The position numbers and the translations under genes were made by a program. A stretch of 64,000 nucleotides of DNA from NCBI GenBank assembly GCA_964458185.1, contig CAYWFG010000008.1, positions 1 through 64,000 of the forward strand, read 5' to 3'. The notes under the pieces were generated by a model. The model was not told where the DNA came from, made no database searches, and worked only from the letters and a program-made list of their open reading frames with translations. Of this stretch, positions 42,006 to 50,406 are shown piece by piece. How positions within the stretch are numbered: the stretch's first letter is position 1; the number at the start of each line of letters is the position of its first letter. This DNA is from AB-137-C09 sp964458185. Lineage in GTDB: Bacteria; Pseudomonadota; Zetaproteobacteria; Mariprofundales; Mariprofundaceae.

Positions 42006-43215
42006 TGACTGTATCCTTCATGGTTAACATGTGACCCATTTTATTTTTTTTTGTTTGTAAATATTCAATATTATCGGCATGGGCTATGGTTTGCAATTGC
42101 ACGCGCTCAACCACTTCTAAGCCATAACCATCAAGCGCAACAATCTTTTTAGGGTTATTGGTCAGCAAGCGTAATTGACGTACACCAATATCACGCAAAA
42201 TTTGTGCGCCTATGCCATAATCTCTCAAATCAGCTTTAAAGCCTAGTTTATGATTAGCTTCTACCGTATCATGACCTTCATCTTGCAACTGATAAGCACG
42301 CAGCTTATTGAGTAAACCAATGCCGCGTCCTTCTTGCCGAAGGTACAAAACAACGCCCTCCCCTACTGCTGCAATCTGCCGCATGGCAGCATGCAATTGT
42401 GAGCCACAATCACAACGGCGAGAAGTGAAAACATCGCCCGTTAAACACTCTGAATGAACACGCACCAAACAAGGCGCATCTTCTTTTGGCTCACCCATGA
42501 TCAACGCTACATGTTCAGCTTGGTCAATCATATTGCTATAACCTATCATGGTAAATTCGCCAAATTCTGTTGGTAATCGTACCGACACTTCATTTTTTAC
42601 CAAAGAATCATACTGCAAACGATGGCGAATAATATCAGCGATAGAGCCTACTTTTAGGTTATGTTTGCGCGCAAATCTTTTCAACTCTGGCATACGTGCC
42701 ATGGTACCATCATCATTCATAATTTCACAAATCACACCACTGGGATGTAATTTTGCCATGCGGGCTAAATCCACACTTGCCTCGGTATGACCCGCACGAA
42801 CCAACAAGCCGCCAGCCTGACTGATCAAAGGAAAAACATGCCCTGGCGTATGAATATCATCTGCTTTTACCGATGGATGAATGGCTGTGCGAATCGTATG
42901 CGCCCGATCATAGGCAGAAATCCCCGTCGTCACGCCTTCAGCCGCTTCTATAGACACCGTGAAATTGGTTTTAAATTTGGCATTGGTGTTGGCAACCATG
43001 AGACCCAGATTCATACGGTCGGCCTGCTCTTTTTCCATGGCAAGGCAAATTAAACCACGACCATGGGTAGCCATGAAGTTGATGGCTTCAGGTGTTACCC
43101 ATTCAGCCGCCATCACCAAATCACCTTCATTTTCTCGTTCTTCATCATCTGCCAAAATAATCATTCGACCACAACGAAGTTCTTCTAATAACTCTTCACA
43201 AGATGCTAAACCCAT
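41995..43215 (-). CDS. ribBA: Bifunctional riboflavin protein RibBA
   Basis: A 406-residue fusion of 3,4-dihydroxy-2-butanone-4-phosphate synthase (N-terminal half; ILADDEERENEGDLVMAAE, RAGHTEASVDLARMA) and GTP cyclohydrolase II (C-terminal half). The C-terminal half has the zinc cysteines in HSECLTGDVFTSRRCDCG and the motif LRQEGRGIGLLNKL. The zinc-ligand spacing C-x10-C-x-C is intact, so the cyclohydrolase is probably active. It leads the ribBA-ribH-nusB operon. No FMN riboswitch could be recognised in the 147 bp upstream. Confidence 0.95.
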   Translation of the reverse strand: MGLASCEELLEELRCGRMIILADDEERENEGDLVMAAEWVTPEAINFMATHGRGLICLAMEKEQADRMNLGLMVANTNAKFKTNFTVSIEAAEGVTTGISAYDRAHTIRTAIHPSVKADDIHTPGHVFPLISQAGGLLVRAGHTEASVDLARMAKLHPSGVICEIMNDDGTMARMPELKRFARKHNLKVGSIADIIRHRLQYDSLVKNEVSVRLPTEFGEFTMIGYSNMIDQAEHVALIMGEPKEDAPCLVRVHSECLTGDVFTSRRCDCGSQLHAAMRQIAAVGEGVVLYLRQEGRGIGLLNKLRAYQLQDEGHDTVEANHKLGFKADLRDYGIGAQILRDIGVRQLRLLTNNPKKIVALDGYGLEVVERVQLQTIAHADNIEYLQTKKNKMGHMLTMKDTVNES

Positions 43216-43362
43216 GTTTTATGCTCCGATATTGCCATGATAATATATTTCAATGTTCATACCATGCTCCTGCATATTGCCAACAGACAATCATAAGTCA
43301 ATCATGTTAGGCTACGCTGATATTAGAGGGTGGTACTGCATTCTTTAGGAGATAAATTCAAC

Positions 43363-43704
43363 ATGCATGAGATGTCACTTTGCGAGTCAATCATCAATAC
43401 AGTCACCGAGCAAGCATCCCTTCATGCTTATGAACAAGTGCTATCTATTCATTTAGAGGTTGGTTCACTTTCTTGTATTGAAACTAAAGCGATGTATTTT
43501 TCTTTTACGGCTGTCGCAAGCGGCACGATTGCTGATGGTGCGGTGCTTTGCATCCACCCTGTAAGTGCGATAGCTTGGTGCGAATCATGCGTTATGGAAG
43601 TCGCCATCACTCAACGTTACGATGCTTGCCCCCAATGTGGCTTTTACCCGCTGGATATTCAACAAGGCGATACCATGCGAATCAAAGACATAGAGGTCAT
43701 ATAA
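43363..43704 (+). CDS. hypA: Hydrogenase nickel incorporation protein HypA
   Basis: A 113-residue [NiFe]-hydrogenase maturation factor. The start was set at the ATG giving the invariant MHEMSL N-terminus, whose His2 is a nickel ligand; AGGAG lies upstream. The zinc site is intact with two CxxC pairs (WCESC and CPQC). It works with HypB and UreE-like partners to deliver nickel. No hydrogenase or other hyp genes are in the window, so it acts with a locus elsewhere or serves another nickel enzyme. Confidence 0.92.
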   Translation: MHEMSLCESIINTVTEQASLHAYEQVLSIHLEVGSLSCIETKAMYFSFTAVASGTIADGAVLCIHPVSAIAWCESCVMEVAITQRYDACPQCGFYPLDIQQGDTMRIKDIEVI

Positions 43705-43726
43705 TGATTACAGACTCTTTATAGAC

Positions 43727-43754
43727 AAGTCCCCTTGATCACTCAAAGGGACTT
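43727..43754. terminator. Convergent hairpin between hypA and the ComEA-like gene
   Basis: AAGTCCC-C-TTGA and TCAA-A-GGGACTT pair around TCAC with one internal mismatch. It lies between convergent genes; T-runs are weak on both strands. Confidence 0.55.
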
Positions 43755-43766
43755 ATGCCGATCAAG

Positions 43767-44099
43767 CTATTTAGCAACGGCGGGTTCTTTTGCTTTGAGA
43801 ACTGGCTTGGTTGCTGTGGAGAGTACGCCAAAAAGATCTTGAATGTTGATTAACTTTTTTTCACCAACGCCTTTCACTGCCAATAATGCATCCATTCTTT
43901 TGATTTGACCATTTTTCTCACGAAAGCTAACAATAGCTGCTGCCGTTTTTTCACCAATGCCTTTGACCTCGGTGAGCTGTGTTGCAGTTGCCGTATTAAT
44001 ATCTTTAATATCAGCTGCTTGCAGCATGCCTGTATATGATAACAATAGCATGGACAATATGATAAACAAACCTTGTTTTATCGGTGATTTTATTTGCAT
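43767..44099 (-). CDS. ComEA-like helix-hairpin-helix protein
   Basis: A 110-residue secreted protein: signal peptide (GLFIILSMLLLSYTGMLQA), then a ComEA-type HhH pair beginning DINTATATQLTEVKGIGEKTAAAIVSFR and MDALLAVKGVGEKKLINIQD. These bind double-stranded DNA without sequence preference in the periplasm and take part in DNA uptake in competent cells. The protein lacks the SLBB domain of full ComEA, as is usual in proteobacteria. AAGGAG precedes the ATG. Confidence 0.88.
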   Translation of the reverse strand: MQIKSPIKQGLFIILSMLLLSYTGMLQAADIKDINTATATQLTEVKGIGEKTAAAIVSFREKNGQIKRMDALLAVKGVGEKKLINIQDLFGVLSTATKPVLKAKEPAVAK

Positions 44100-44224
44100 G
44101 AACTATCTCCTTGTAGGTAATAACAACACAAACCAAATGTTCAAACACCAATGGCTTGCTTGATGGAAACCATAAGTTGATAAAAGACTATTAGCAAGTA
44201 TCGGCAATGTTCTCTCTAAAGCAA

Positions 44225-44258
44225 ACAAAAAATGCCGCGCAAAAGCGCAGCATTTTTT
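44225..44258 (-). terminator. Intrinsic terminator of the alpha (ribosomal) operon
   Basis: AATGC-C-GCGC / GCGC-A-GCATT around AAAA, with a run of A on the left (44227-44232) that is a T-run on the minus strand. It lies 24 nt beyond the rplQ stop. The T-run on the right could also serve plus-strand transcripts. Confidence 0.88.
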
Positions 44259-44277
44259 ATACAAAAGAAGTTAAAAA

Positions 44278-44667
44278 CTATTCAACAAGTTCCGCTTCTA
44301 CGGCTTGCTCAACATAATCAACCAAGGCAATAACAGCCATTGGTGCTGCATCACCCACACGAAACCCTGTTTTGGTCATGCGTGTGTAACCACCTGTACG
44401 CTCAGTAAAAAGCGGGGCAACATCATGAAATAAAAAGTCAACCACTTTACGATGGCGCAATTTAGACAATGCCTGCCGTCTGGCATGCAAATCACCACGT
44501 TTTGCCAACGTCACCATTTTTTCCACATAAGGGCGAACCGCACGTGCTTTGGCTTCTGTGGTTTTGATACTGCCATGCATGATCACTTCACCAGCGAGAT
44601 TAGACAACAATGCACGACGGTGACCTGATGGTCTACCAAGCGCACCACGGTGTTTACGATGTCTCAT
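44278..44667 (-). CDS. rplQ: 50S ribosomal protein L17
   Basis: A 129-residue protein of the large subunit near the exit tunnel. The family signature RHRKHRGALGRPSGHRRALL opens the protein, followed by ITTEAKARAVRP-like IKTTEAKARAVRPYVEKM. The C-terminus is acidic (VEQAVEAELVE). It is the last gene of the alpha operon, 48 nt after rpoA, and is followed by a terminator. Confidence 0.97.
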   Translation of the reverse strand: MRHRKHRGALGRPSGHRRALLSNLAGEVIMHGSIKTTEAKARAVRPYVEKMVTLAKRGDLHARRQALSKLRHRKVVDFLFHDVAPLFTERTGGYTRMTKTGFRVGDAAPMAVIALVDYVEQAVEAELVE

Positions 44668-44715
44668 GATATCTTCCTTTTTTCAACAGACCTGCATCCA
44701 ATACAGGCATCATTT

Positions 44716-45699
44716 TTATTCAGTTTCAACAACAGTAGATTCTGGGTCAGGCTTCCAGTCACCCAGATCCATACCCAAGCTCAAGCCCAATGTTTCCAAT
44801 ACGATCATAATTTCATTCAATGATTTACGCCCAAAGTTAGGGGTACGAAGCATTTCTTGCTCACTGCGCTGAACCAAATCACCTACACGAAATACATCGT
44901 CACTCTTCAAACAATTCATTGAGCGAACAGAAAGATCTAAATGATCAATCGGCTGACTTAAAATATCTTCAATGCGTTCTTCAATGACATCTTCAACTTC
45001 TTCTGCAACAATACAATCAAAGTCAGAGAAAACATCCAATTGCTCTTGAATAATTTTAGCTGCTTCACTTACCGCTGATTCAGGAGAAATACCACCATTA
45101 GTTTCAACTTCCAAAATCAACTTATCATAATTTGTTTTTTGACTGATCCTTGCATTATCCACACGAGTAGAAACACGGCGAACAGGAGAAAAAGAAGCAT
45201 CTAACAATAAAAAACCTAAAGGTCGATCGTCATCACTGCGTTCATTGGCAGGGTCATAACCACGACCATTTTCAATAATCGCTTCAAACTTAAATACAGC
45301 ATCTTGGTTCAGATGCGCAAGAACCAATTCAGGGTTCAATACACGAACACCAGCAGGGCATTGAATATCACCAGCAGTCACAACTGCAGGGCCTTCAATA
45401 TCCACCACTATATTTGCGATTCCTTCGGTGTTTTCAATCAGAACATCCAGTTCTTTAAGCGTTAACATCATATCCATGACATCTTCACGAACGCCCTTGA
45501 TGGTATCAAATTCATGCTGTACACCATCAAATTTCACAGAAGTGACCGCAGCCCCAACCATAGATGACAACAACATACGACGAAGCGCATTGCCCAACGA
45601 TGTACCATACCCACGTTCAAGTGGCTCAAATGTAATTTTTGAAAAACGACCTGGAATAATCTCTTCTATATCAATAGAACGAGGCTTGATTAAGTCCAT
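44716..45699 (-). CDS. rpoA: RNA polymerase alpha subunit
   Basis: A 327-residue subunit with the N-terminal dimerisation domain (FEPLERGYGTSLGNALRRML, TVVETNGGI-like LEVETNGGISP) and the C-terminal domain that binds UP elements and activators (LDLSVRSMNCLKSDDVFRVG, RTPNFGRKSLNEI). The length is standard. A terminator-like hairpin lies in the 120-nt gap before it, so an own promoter or attenuation is possible. Confidence 0.98.
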   Translation of the reverse strand: MDLIKPRSIDIEEIIPGRFSKITFEPLERGYGTSLGNALRRMLLSSMVGAAVTSVKFDGVQHEFDTIKGVREDVMDMMLTLKELDVLIENTEGIANIVVDIEGPAVVTAGDIQCPAGVRVLNPELVLAHLNQDAVFKFEAIIENGRGYDPANERSDDDRPLGFLLLDASFSPVRRVSTRVDNARISQKTNYDKLILEVETNGGISPESAVSEAAKIIQEQLDVFSDFDCIVAEEVEDVIEERIEDILSQPIDHLDLSVRSMNCLKSDDVFRVGDLVQRSEQEMLRTPNFGRKSLNEIMIVLETLGLSLGMDLGDWKPDPESTVVETE

Positions 45700-45784
45700 T
45701 CAATGCACTCCAAAAAACTTTGTGAAAGCGTAAACCTTCAATCATTATCTTCAATAGAATGATCAAACATTTACTTAACCGAGT

Positions 45785-45813
45785 AAAAAAGAAGAAGTCA
45801 CCCAAAGGTGACT
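45785..45813 (-). terminator. Terminator-like hairpin between rpsD and rpoA
   Basis: On the minus strand AGTCACC-TTTG-GGTGACT is followed by TTCTTCTTTTTT. The stem begins 7 nt after the rpsD stop codon, inside an operon that should continue into rpoA. It probably attenuates or processes the transcript. Confidence 0.6.
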
Positions 45814-45819
45814 GCTTAT

Positions 45820-46449
45820 TTATTTTGAATACAACTCAACAACAAGCTGCTCACGAATTGATGGATCCAATTGCTCTCGCACTGGCATCTCACGAAAAAC
45901 ACCTTTTAATGTTTGCAAGTCCATATCCAACCATTCAGAAAGACCACGCTGTCCTGCGGCTTCAGCCGAAGCTTTTACCCGCAAATGCTCTTTCGCTTTG
46001 CTGATAACTTCAATCTCATCACCCACTGCTACACGGTAAGAAGGGATGTTAGCAACACGCCCATTCACAGTGATATGCTTGTGACGAACGATTTGACGTG
46101 CTTCAGTGCGCGATGTTGCAAGACCCATGCGATAAACGACATTATCTAAACGTGACTCTAGCAATTGCAGCAGGTTTAAACCCGTAATACCGCTCAAGCG
46201 ATCTGCATCTTTAAAGTAACGCAAAAATTGCTTTTCTTGCAGACCATAGATCCGTTTTACTTTCTGCTTTTCACGCAACTGTAAACCGTAATCGGAAACT
46301 TTTGAACGACGACCTTGACCATGCATACCTGGTGCAAAGGGTCTACGTTCAATAGGACACTTGTTAGAATAACATTTGCTACCCTTCAAGTATAAACGAT
46401 CACCTTCGCGGCGACATAAACGACATTTAGCCTCTAAATAACGTGCCAT
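45820..46449 (-). CDS. rpsD: 30S ribosomal protein S4 (zinc form)
   Basis: A 209-residue primary 16S rRNA-binding protein. The start was set at MARYLEAKC, preceded by TAGGAG. A four-cysteine cluster (CRLC...KCYSNKC) at the N-terminus marks the zinc-binding C+ form. The S4 RNA-binding domain is seen at LESRLDNVVYRMGLATSRTEARQIVRH. S4 commonly represses its own operon, and a terminator-like hairpin follows the gene. Confidence 0.97.
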   Translation of the reverse strand: MARYLEAKCRLCRREGDRLYLKGSKCYSNKCPIERRPFAPGMHGQGRRSKVSDYGLQLREKQKVKRIYGLQEKQFLRYFKDADRLSGITGLNLLQLLESRLDNVVYRMGLATSRTEARQIVRHKHITVNGRVANIPSYRVAVGDEIEVISKAKEHLRVKASAEAAGQRGLSEWLDMDLQTLKGVFREMPVREQLDPSIREQLVVELYSK

Positions 46450-46462
46450 AAACCAACGACTC

Positions 46463-46846
46463 CTAAACTCGACGCCGTTTTGGAGGACGGCAACCATTAT
46501 GTGGGATTGGGGTTACATCACGAATGGCGGTTACATTCAATCCAACAGCCGCAATCGCTCTCAATGCAGATTCACGACCAGAACCTGGGCCACGAAGCAG
46601 CACAGACACATTTTTTACGCCATGATCAATAGCCTTTTGGGAAGCTTCTTCTGCCGCAACCTGCGCTGCAAAAGGGGTGCTTTTACGCGACCCACGAAAG
46701 TTGGTGCCACTCGTTGCCCAACAAATCGCATTGCCCGACTCATCGGTGAATGTAATAATTGTATTATTAAACGAAGCACGGATATGCGCAACAGCGTTGG
46801 CAATATTTTTCCGTACTTTTTTCTTACCTGTTCTAGGTGCAGCCAT
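46463..46846 (-). CDS. rpsK: 30S ribosomal protein S11
   Basis: A 127-residue platform protein near the decoding region. Marks are HIRASFNNTIITFTDESGN, FRGSRKSTPFAAQVAAE, LRGPGSGRESALRAI and the C-terminus DVTPIPHNGCRPPKRRRV. It lies 13 nt before rpsD and 19 nt after rpsM in the alpha operon. Confidence 0.98.
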   Translation of the reverse strand: MAAPRTGKKKVRKNIANAVAHIRASFNNTIITFTDESGNAICWATSGTNFRGSRKSTPFAAQVAAEEASQKAIDHGVKNVSVLLRGPGSGRESALRAIAAVGLNVTAIRDVTPIPHNGCRPPKRRRV

Positions 46847-46865
46847 AATTTTCTCTCAGACCTGC

Positions 46866-47231
46866 TTATTTCTTTTTGCCAGCAACAGTACGACGCGGCC
46901 CTTTTCTGGTACGGGCATTAGTCTTACTGCGCTGTCCACGAACTGGTAAACCACGGCGATGACGCAAGCCACGGTAGCAACCAAGATCAGTCAAACGCTT
47001 AATATTCAGCGTTACTTCACGGCGCAAATCACCTTCAACCGTAAATGCTTCTACAGCACCACGAATACTGGTAACTTCAGCCTCACTAAGATCTTTTACT
47101 CGAGCACTGGGATCAATCCCAGCCTCCTGAAGAATTTTAGTGGAACTGGACGAACCAATGCCATAAATATAAGTAAGAGCTACTACTACGCGCTTTTGCG
47201 TAGGAATATTTACTCCAGAAATACGAGCCAA
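46866..47231 (-). CDS. rpsM: 30S ribosomal protein S13
   Basis: A 121-residue head protein contacting P-site tRNA and L5. Marks are ARISGVNIPTQKRVVVALTYIYGIG and the C-terminus GLPVRGQRSKTNARTRKGP. The start codon is TTG, preceded by AGGAGG with 6 nt spacing; a nearby ATG is out of frame. The rare start may lower S13 synthesis or respond to regulation. Confidence 0.96.
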   Translation of the reverse strand: MARISGVNIPTQKRVVVALTYIYGIGSSSSTKILQEAGIDPSARVKDLSEAEVTSIRGAVEAFTVEGDLRREVTLNIKRLTDLGCYRGLRHRRGLPVRGQRSKTNARTRKGPRRTVAGKKK

Positions 47232-47264
47232 ACCATGCCTCCTGTTACAGTGCCGCAGCCATCA

Positions 47265-47378
47265 TCAGCCTTGACGCTGCTTGTGACGTGGGTTTTCGCA
47301 GATAACGCGTACAACACCTTTACGGCGAATGACACGACATTTACTGCATATTTTTTTTACTGATGCCTGAACTTTCAT
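47265..47378 (-). CDS. rpmJ: 50S ribosomal protein L36 (zinc form)
   Basis: A 37-residue protein, read MKVQASVKKICSKCRVIRRK onward and ending HKQRQG. The zinc ligands C11, C14, C27 and H32 are present (ICSKC, VICENPRH), so this is the C+ form. It lies between infA and rpsM, the usual place in many bacteria outside the Enterobacteriaceae. Confidence 0.96.
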   Translation of the reverse strand: MKVQASVKKICSKCRVIRRKGVVRVICENPRHKQRQG

Positions 47379-47413
47379 TATCAACCTCTAAGAAAGACCC
47401 TAATCAATAAAGA

Positions 47414-47632
47414 TTATTTAGCGCGGTAGCTAATGCGTCCGCGACTTAGATCATACGGAGAAATTTCCACCGTTACTTTATCACCAGGTAAGATACGAAT
47501 ATAATACTTGCGCATTTTACCTGAAATAGTACATAACAACTCATGGTCATTTTCCAATTTTACTTTGAACATCGCATTGGGAAGTTTTTCTACAACTTCA
47601 CCAGCCATCTCAATAATATCTTCTTTCGCCAT
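47414..47632 (-). CDS. infA: Translation initiation factor IF-1
   Basis: A 72-residue S1-domain protein that blocks the A site during initiation. Sequence marks are MAKEDIIEMAGEVVEKLPNA, FKVKLENDHELLCTISGKMR and LPGDKVTVEISPYDLSRGRI. Its location between adk and rpmJ differs from E. coli, where infA is elsewhere. Confidence 0.98.
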   Translation of the reverse strand: MAKEDIIEMAGEVVEKLPNAMFKVKLENDHELLCTISGKMRKYYIRILPGDKVTVEISPYDLSRGRISYRAK

Positions 47633-47650
47633 ATCACCTACCCTTAGTTA

Positions 47651-48295
47651 TTATTTGCCAAGAGCTTGCACAAGCCGCGAGTAAATATCATCAAGATTAC
47701 CTTCAGCATCTACGCTACGAAAAAGATCAGAGTTCGCATAATAATCAAGCAATGGTGCTGTTTGAGTACCATATACTTTTAAACGCGATCCAATCACTTC
47801 TTCACGATCATCATCACGCTGATAAAGCGAACTTCCACAACGATCACAGCACCCTTCTTTTTCGGGCGGCGAATAATGCCGATGAAATCCAAAACCGCAA
47901 GCAGAACATATTAATCGACCCGATAAACGATTGATCAAAACTGTTTCTTCTGCTTCCATAAAAACAACACGATCAATCACAATACCATGCTCAGCAAGCA
48001 TTTTAGACAAAGCCTCTGCCTGCGCTACATTGCGCGGGAAACCGTCTAAAACAAAGCCTTTTACCGCATCATTAGCAGAAATACGTGACTCAATCATACC
48101 AATAACAACGGCATCAGGAACCAACTCGCCAGCATCCATAAATGCTTTAGCTTTCAGCCCCAGTTCACTACTAGATTTCACCTCAGAGCGCAATAAGTCA
48201 CCCATCGCAATGACCAATAAACCATACGCTTCAGATAAACGTATACCTTGCGTTCCTTTACCAACCCCTGGAGGACCAAATAAAATCACATTCAT
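47651..48295 (-). CDS. adk: Adenylate kinase (zinc-lid type)
   Basis: A 214-residue enzyme interconverting ATP, ADP and AMP. The P-loop is FGPPGVGKGTQ, the AMP site includes GFVLDGFPRN, and the LID has two Cys pairs (CSACG and CDRCG) that bind zinc structurally, unlike the E. coli enzyme. The length is that of the long isoform. It starts 2 nt after the secY stop codon, so it is coupled to it. Confidence 0.97.
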   Translation of the reverse strand: MNVILFGPPGVGKGTQGIRLSEAYGLLVIAMGDLLRSEVKSSSELGLKAKAFMDAGELVPDAVVIGMIESRISANDAVKGFVLDGFPRNVAQAEALSKMLAEHGIVIDRVVFMEAEETVLINRLSGRLICSACGFGFHRHYSPPEKEGCCDRCGSSLYQRDDDREEVIGSRLKVYGTQTAPLLDYYANSDLFRSVDAEGNLDDIYSRLVQALGK

Positions 48296-48297
48296 GG

Positions 48298-49626
48298 TTA
48301 ACGACTCTTAAGCCGAGCTTTCTTCATCAAACCTTCATACTGATGGCTCATCAAATGCGCCTGAATTTGTGACATGGTATCCATCGTTACCACGACCACA
48401 ATCAACAGGCTTGTACCACCAAAGTAAAAGGGAACCGATAATTTGCTGATCAAAATTTCTGGCAGCAGGCACACTAACGATACATAAAGCGCACCAACCA
48501 CAGTAATCCTAGTCAACACATCATCAATATACTTGGCTGTTTTTTGCCCTGGTTTAATACCAGGAATAAAACCACCATTCTTCTTCAAGTTATCGGCTGT
48601 TTCCTTCGGATTGAAAACAATGGCAGTATAGAAGAAGCAAAAGAAGACAATAAGCCCAACAAACAAACTCAAGTACAACCATTGCCCAGGAGCCATCAGT
48701 GCTGCCACATCAGCAAGCCACTCCATCCCTTCTACTTCTTTGGTAAATTGCGCAAAAGTTGCTGGCAATAATATTAAGCTAGAAGCAAAAATAGGCGGAA
48801 TAACACCTGCAGTATTAACTTTTAAAGGCAAGAATGAACTTTGCCCACCATATTGACGATTACCCACCTGCCGCTTGGCATACTGCACGGTAATTCGTCG
48901 CTGCGCTCGTTCAAACCAAACAACCACAGCAGTAACAGCAACCGCCATCAAGAACAAAGCAAGCACCAAAAACGGTGAGTATTCACCCGTACTGGCTAAT
49001 TCTAGCGTACCAAAAATAGCAGACGGCAAACCCGCGACAATACCTGCAAAAATAATCAGTGAAATACCATTACCAATACCACGCTCGGTAATCTGCTCGC
49101 CCAACCACATCAGAAATACTGTACCACTGACCAAGGTCACAACGGTAATAAAACGAAACATTAAACCAGGATCAACAACCACCGATTGACCATTAACCTG
49201 AAAAGTTTCTAATCCATAAGACATGCCAATACCCTGAAAAATTGCCAAGCCAACCGTACCGTAACGGGTATATTGGGTGATTTTACGTCGACCTGCCTCA
49301 CCTTCTTTCTTGAGTTGTTCAAGTTTTGGCGATACCACAGTCATTAACTGAATAATAATAGCAGCAGAGATATAGGGCATGATACCAAGGGCAAAGATCG
49401 TCAGGCGAGACAATGCTCCACCTGAAAACATATCAAACATGCCGAGCAGGCTGCCTTTGGCTTCACTAAAAAATTGTGCCAAGACATGCGCATCAATACC
49501 TGGAACTGGAATATGCGCACCCAAGCGGTAGACAATAAGCATGCCTAACACAAACAGAATGCGTGCTTTCAGCTCAGGAATCTTGCCAATATTGCCAAGA
49601 CCACCCACGGCTGATACTTGATTCAT
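48298..49626 (-). CDS. secY: Protein translocase subunit SecY
   Basis: A 442-residue channel protein of the Sec translocon with ten transmembrane helices. Marks are RILFVLGMLIVYRLGAHIPVPGID, GALSRLTIFALGIMPYISA, the cytoplasmic-loop segment ITVQYAKRQVG and GFIPGIKPGQKTAKYID. It lies 2 nt after rplO in the spc operon and leads into adk. Confidence 0.98.
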   Translation of the reverse strand: MNQVSAVGGLGNIGKIPELKARILFVLGMLIVYRLGAHIPVPGIDAHVLAQFFSEAKGSLLGMFDMFSGGALSRLTIFALGIMPYISAAIIIQLMTVVSPKLEQLKKEGEAGRRKITQYTRYGTVGLAIFQGIGMSYGLETFQVNGQSVVVDPGLMFRFITVVTLVSGTVFLMWLGEQITERGIGNGISLIIFAGIVAGLPSAIFGTLELASTGEYSPFLVLALFLMAVAVTAVVVWFERAQRRITVQYAKRQVGNRQYGGQSSFLPLKVNTAGVIPPIFASSLILLPATFAQFTKEVEGMEWLADVAALMAPGQWLYLSLFVGLIVFFCFFYTAIVFNPKETADNLKKNGGFIPGIKPGQKTAKYIDDVLTRITVVGALYVSLVCLLPEILISKLSVPFYFGGTSLLIVVVVTMDTMSQIQAHLMSHQYEGLMKKARLKSR

Positions 49627-49628
49627 GC

Positions 49629-50078
49629 TTATTCCGCTCCAGCCAAACGAATAGAACCACCTGCAGCCTCAACCTTCGCCGCAGCAGCCTTAGAAACAGC
49701 GGTAACACAAATTTCTAATTTAACAGCAAGCTCACCTGTTGCCAACAGCTTCACAGGCAAAGCAGCATTGCCAATCAGTCCAGTCTTCAATAACATATCA
49801 GCATCAACCACGCTATCAGCGTCAAAGCTAGCCAACTGTTTAACATTTACTAACTGAAAAACGGCCTTGTTTCTTGAGGTGAAACCACGCTTAGGAAGAC
49901 GACGAATCAAAGGCATTTGACCACCTTCAAAACCGCGCATTACTTTACCGCCAGTACGAGACTTTTGCCCTTTGTGACCGCGCCCGCCTGTTTTTCCTTG
50001 ACCACTGGCGACACCACAGCCAAGACGTTGACGTTCACGACGTGATCCAGCGGTTGCCTGAATTGAATTCAACTTCAT
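49629..50078 (-). CDS. rplO: 50S ribosomal protein L15
   Basis: A 149-residue protein. The start was set at MKLNSIQATAGSRRERQRLG, the conserved N-terminus, with GGAAGGG upstream. The glycine-rich part (GQGKTGGRGHKGQKSRTGG) and GGQMPLIRRLPKRGF are family marks. It is tightly followed by secY. Confidence 0.97.
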   Translation of the reverse strand: MKLNSIQATAGSRRERQRLGCGVASGQGKTGGRGHKGQKSRTGGKVMRGFEGGQMPLIRRLPKRGFTSRNKAVFQLVNVKQLASFDADSVVDADMLLKTGLIGNAALPVKLLATGELAVKLEICVTAVSKAAAAKVEAAGGSIRLAGAE

Positions 50079-50168
50079 TTTTATTCCCTTCCAAGTATTG
50101 TATGGGATGTCATCAACCATACAAATGTTATAATGCATACTGAAACGGCAATAAAATGCCGCGATCAA

Positions 50169-50354
50169 TCAGCCGACAATTTGAACCAAATGAGGGATTG
50201 TATTCACCATGCCACGAATAGATGGTGTATCTTCCAGCTCAACTTCTTGATGCATACGACGCATACCCAGCCCACGCAAGCAAGCCTTTTGTTTTTTATT
50301 GTACCCGATTCCGCTCTTTATTTGGCGAACCCGAATGGTTTTTTTTTCGCTCAT
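50169..50354 (-). CDS. rpmD: 50S ribosomal protein L30
   Basis: A 61-residue protein of the large subunit. The short-form L30 pattern is clear: IRVRQIKSGIGYNKKQKACL and RGLGMRRMHQEVELEDTP. It lies between rpsE and rplO; the 90-nt gap to rplO is one of the larger spaces in the spc operon. Confidence 0.96.
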   Translation of the reverse strand: MSEKKTIRVRQIKSGIGYNKKQKACLRGLGMRRMHQEVELEDTPSIRGMVNTIPHLVQIVG

Positions 50355-50406
50355 GAAATTCCCCAGCGTTTAAAAACTTATGAGGGCAAATGCCCTCATA
50401 AGTCAA

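Noticed and set aside
43216..43362. Possible FMN riboswitch upstream of ribBA.
   Set aside because: The conserved FMN-aptamer segments could not be found on the minus strand in this 147-bp gap.
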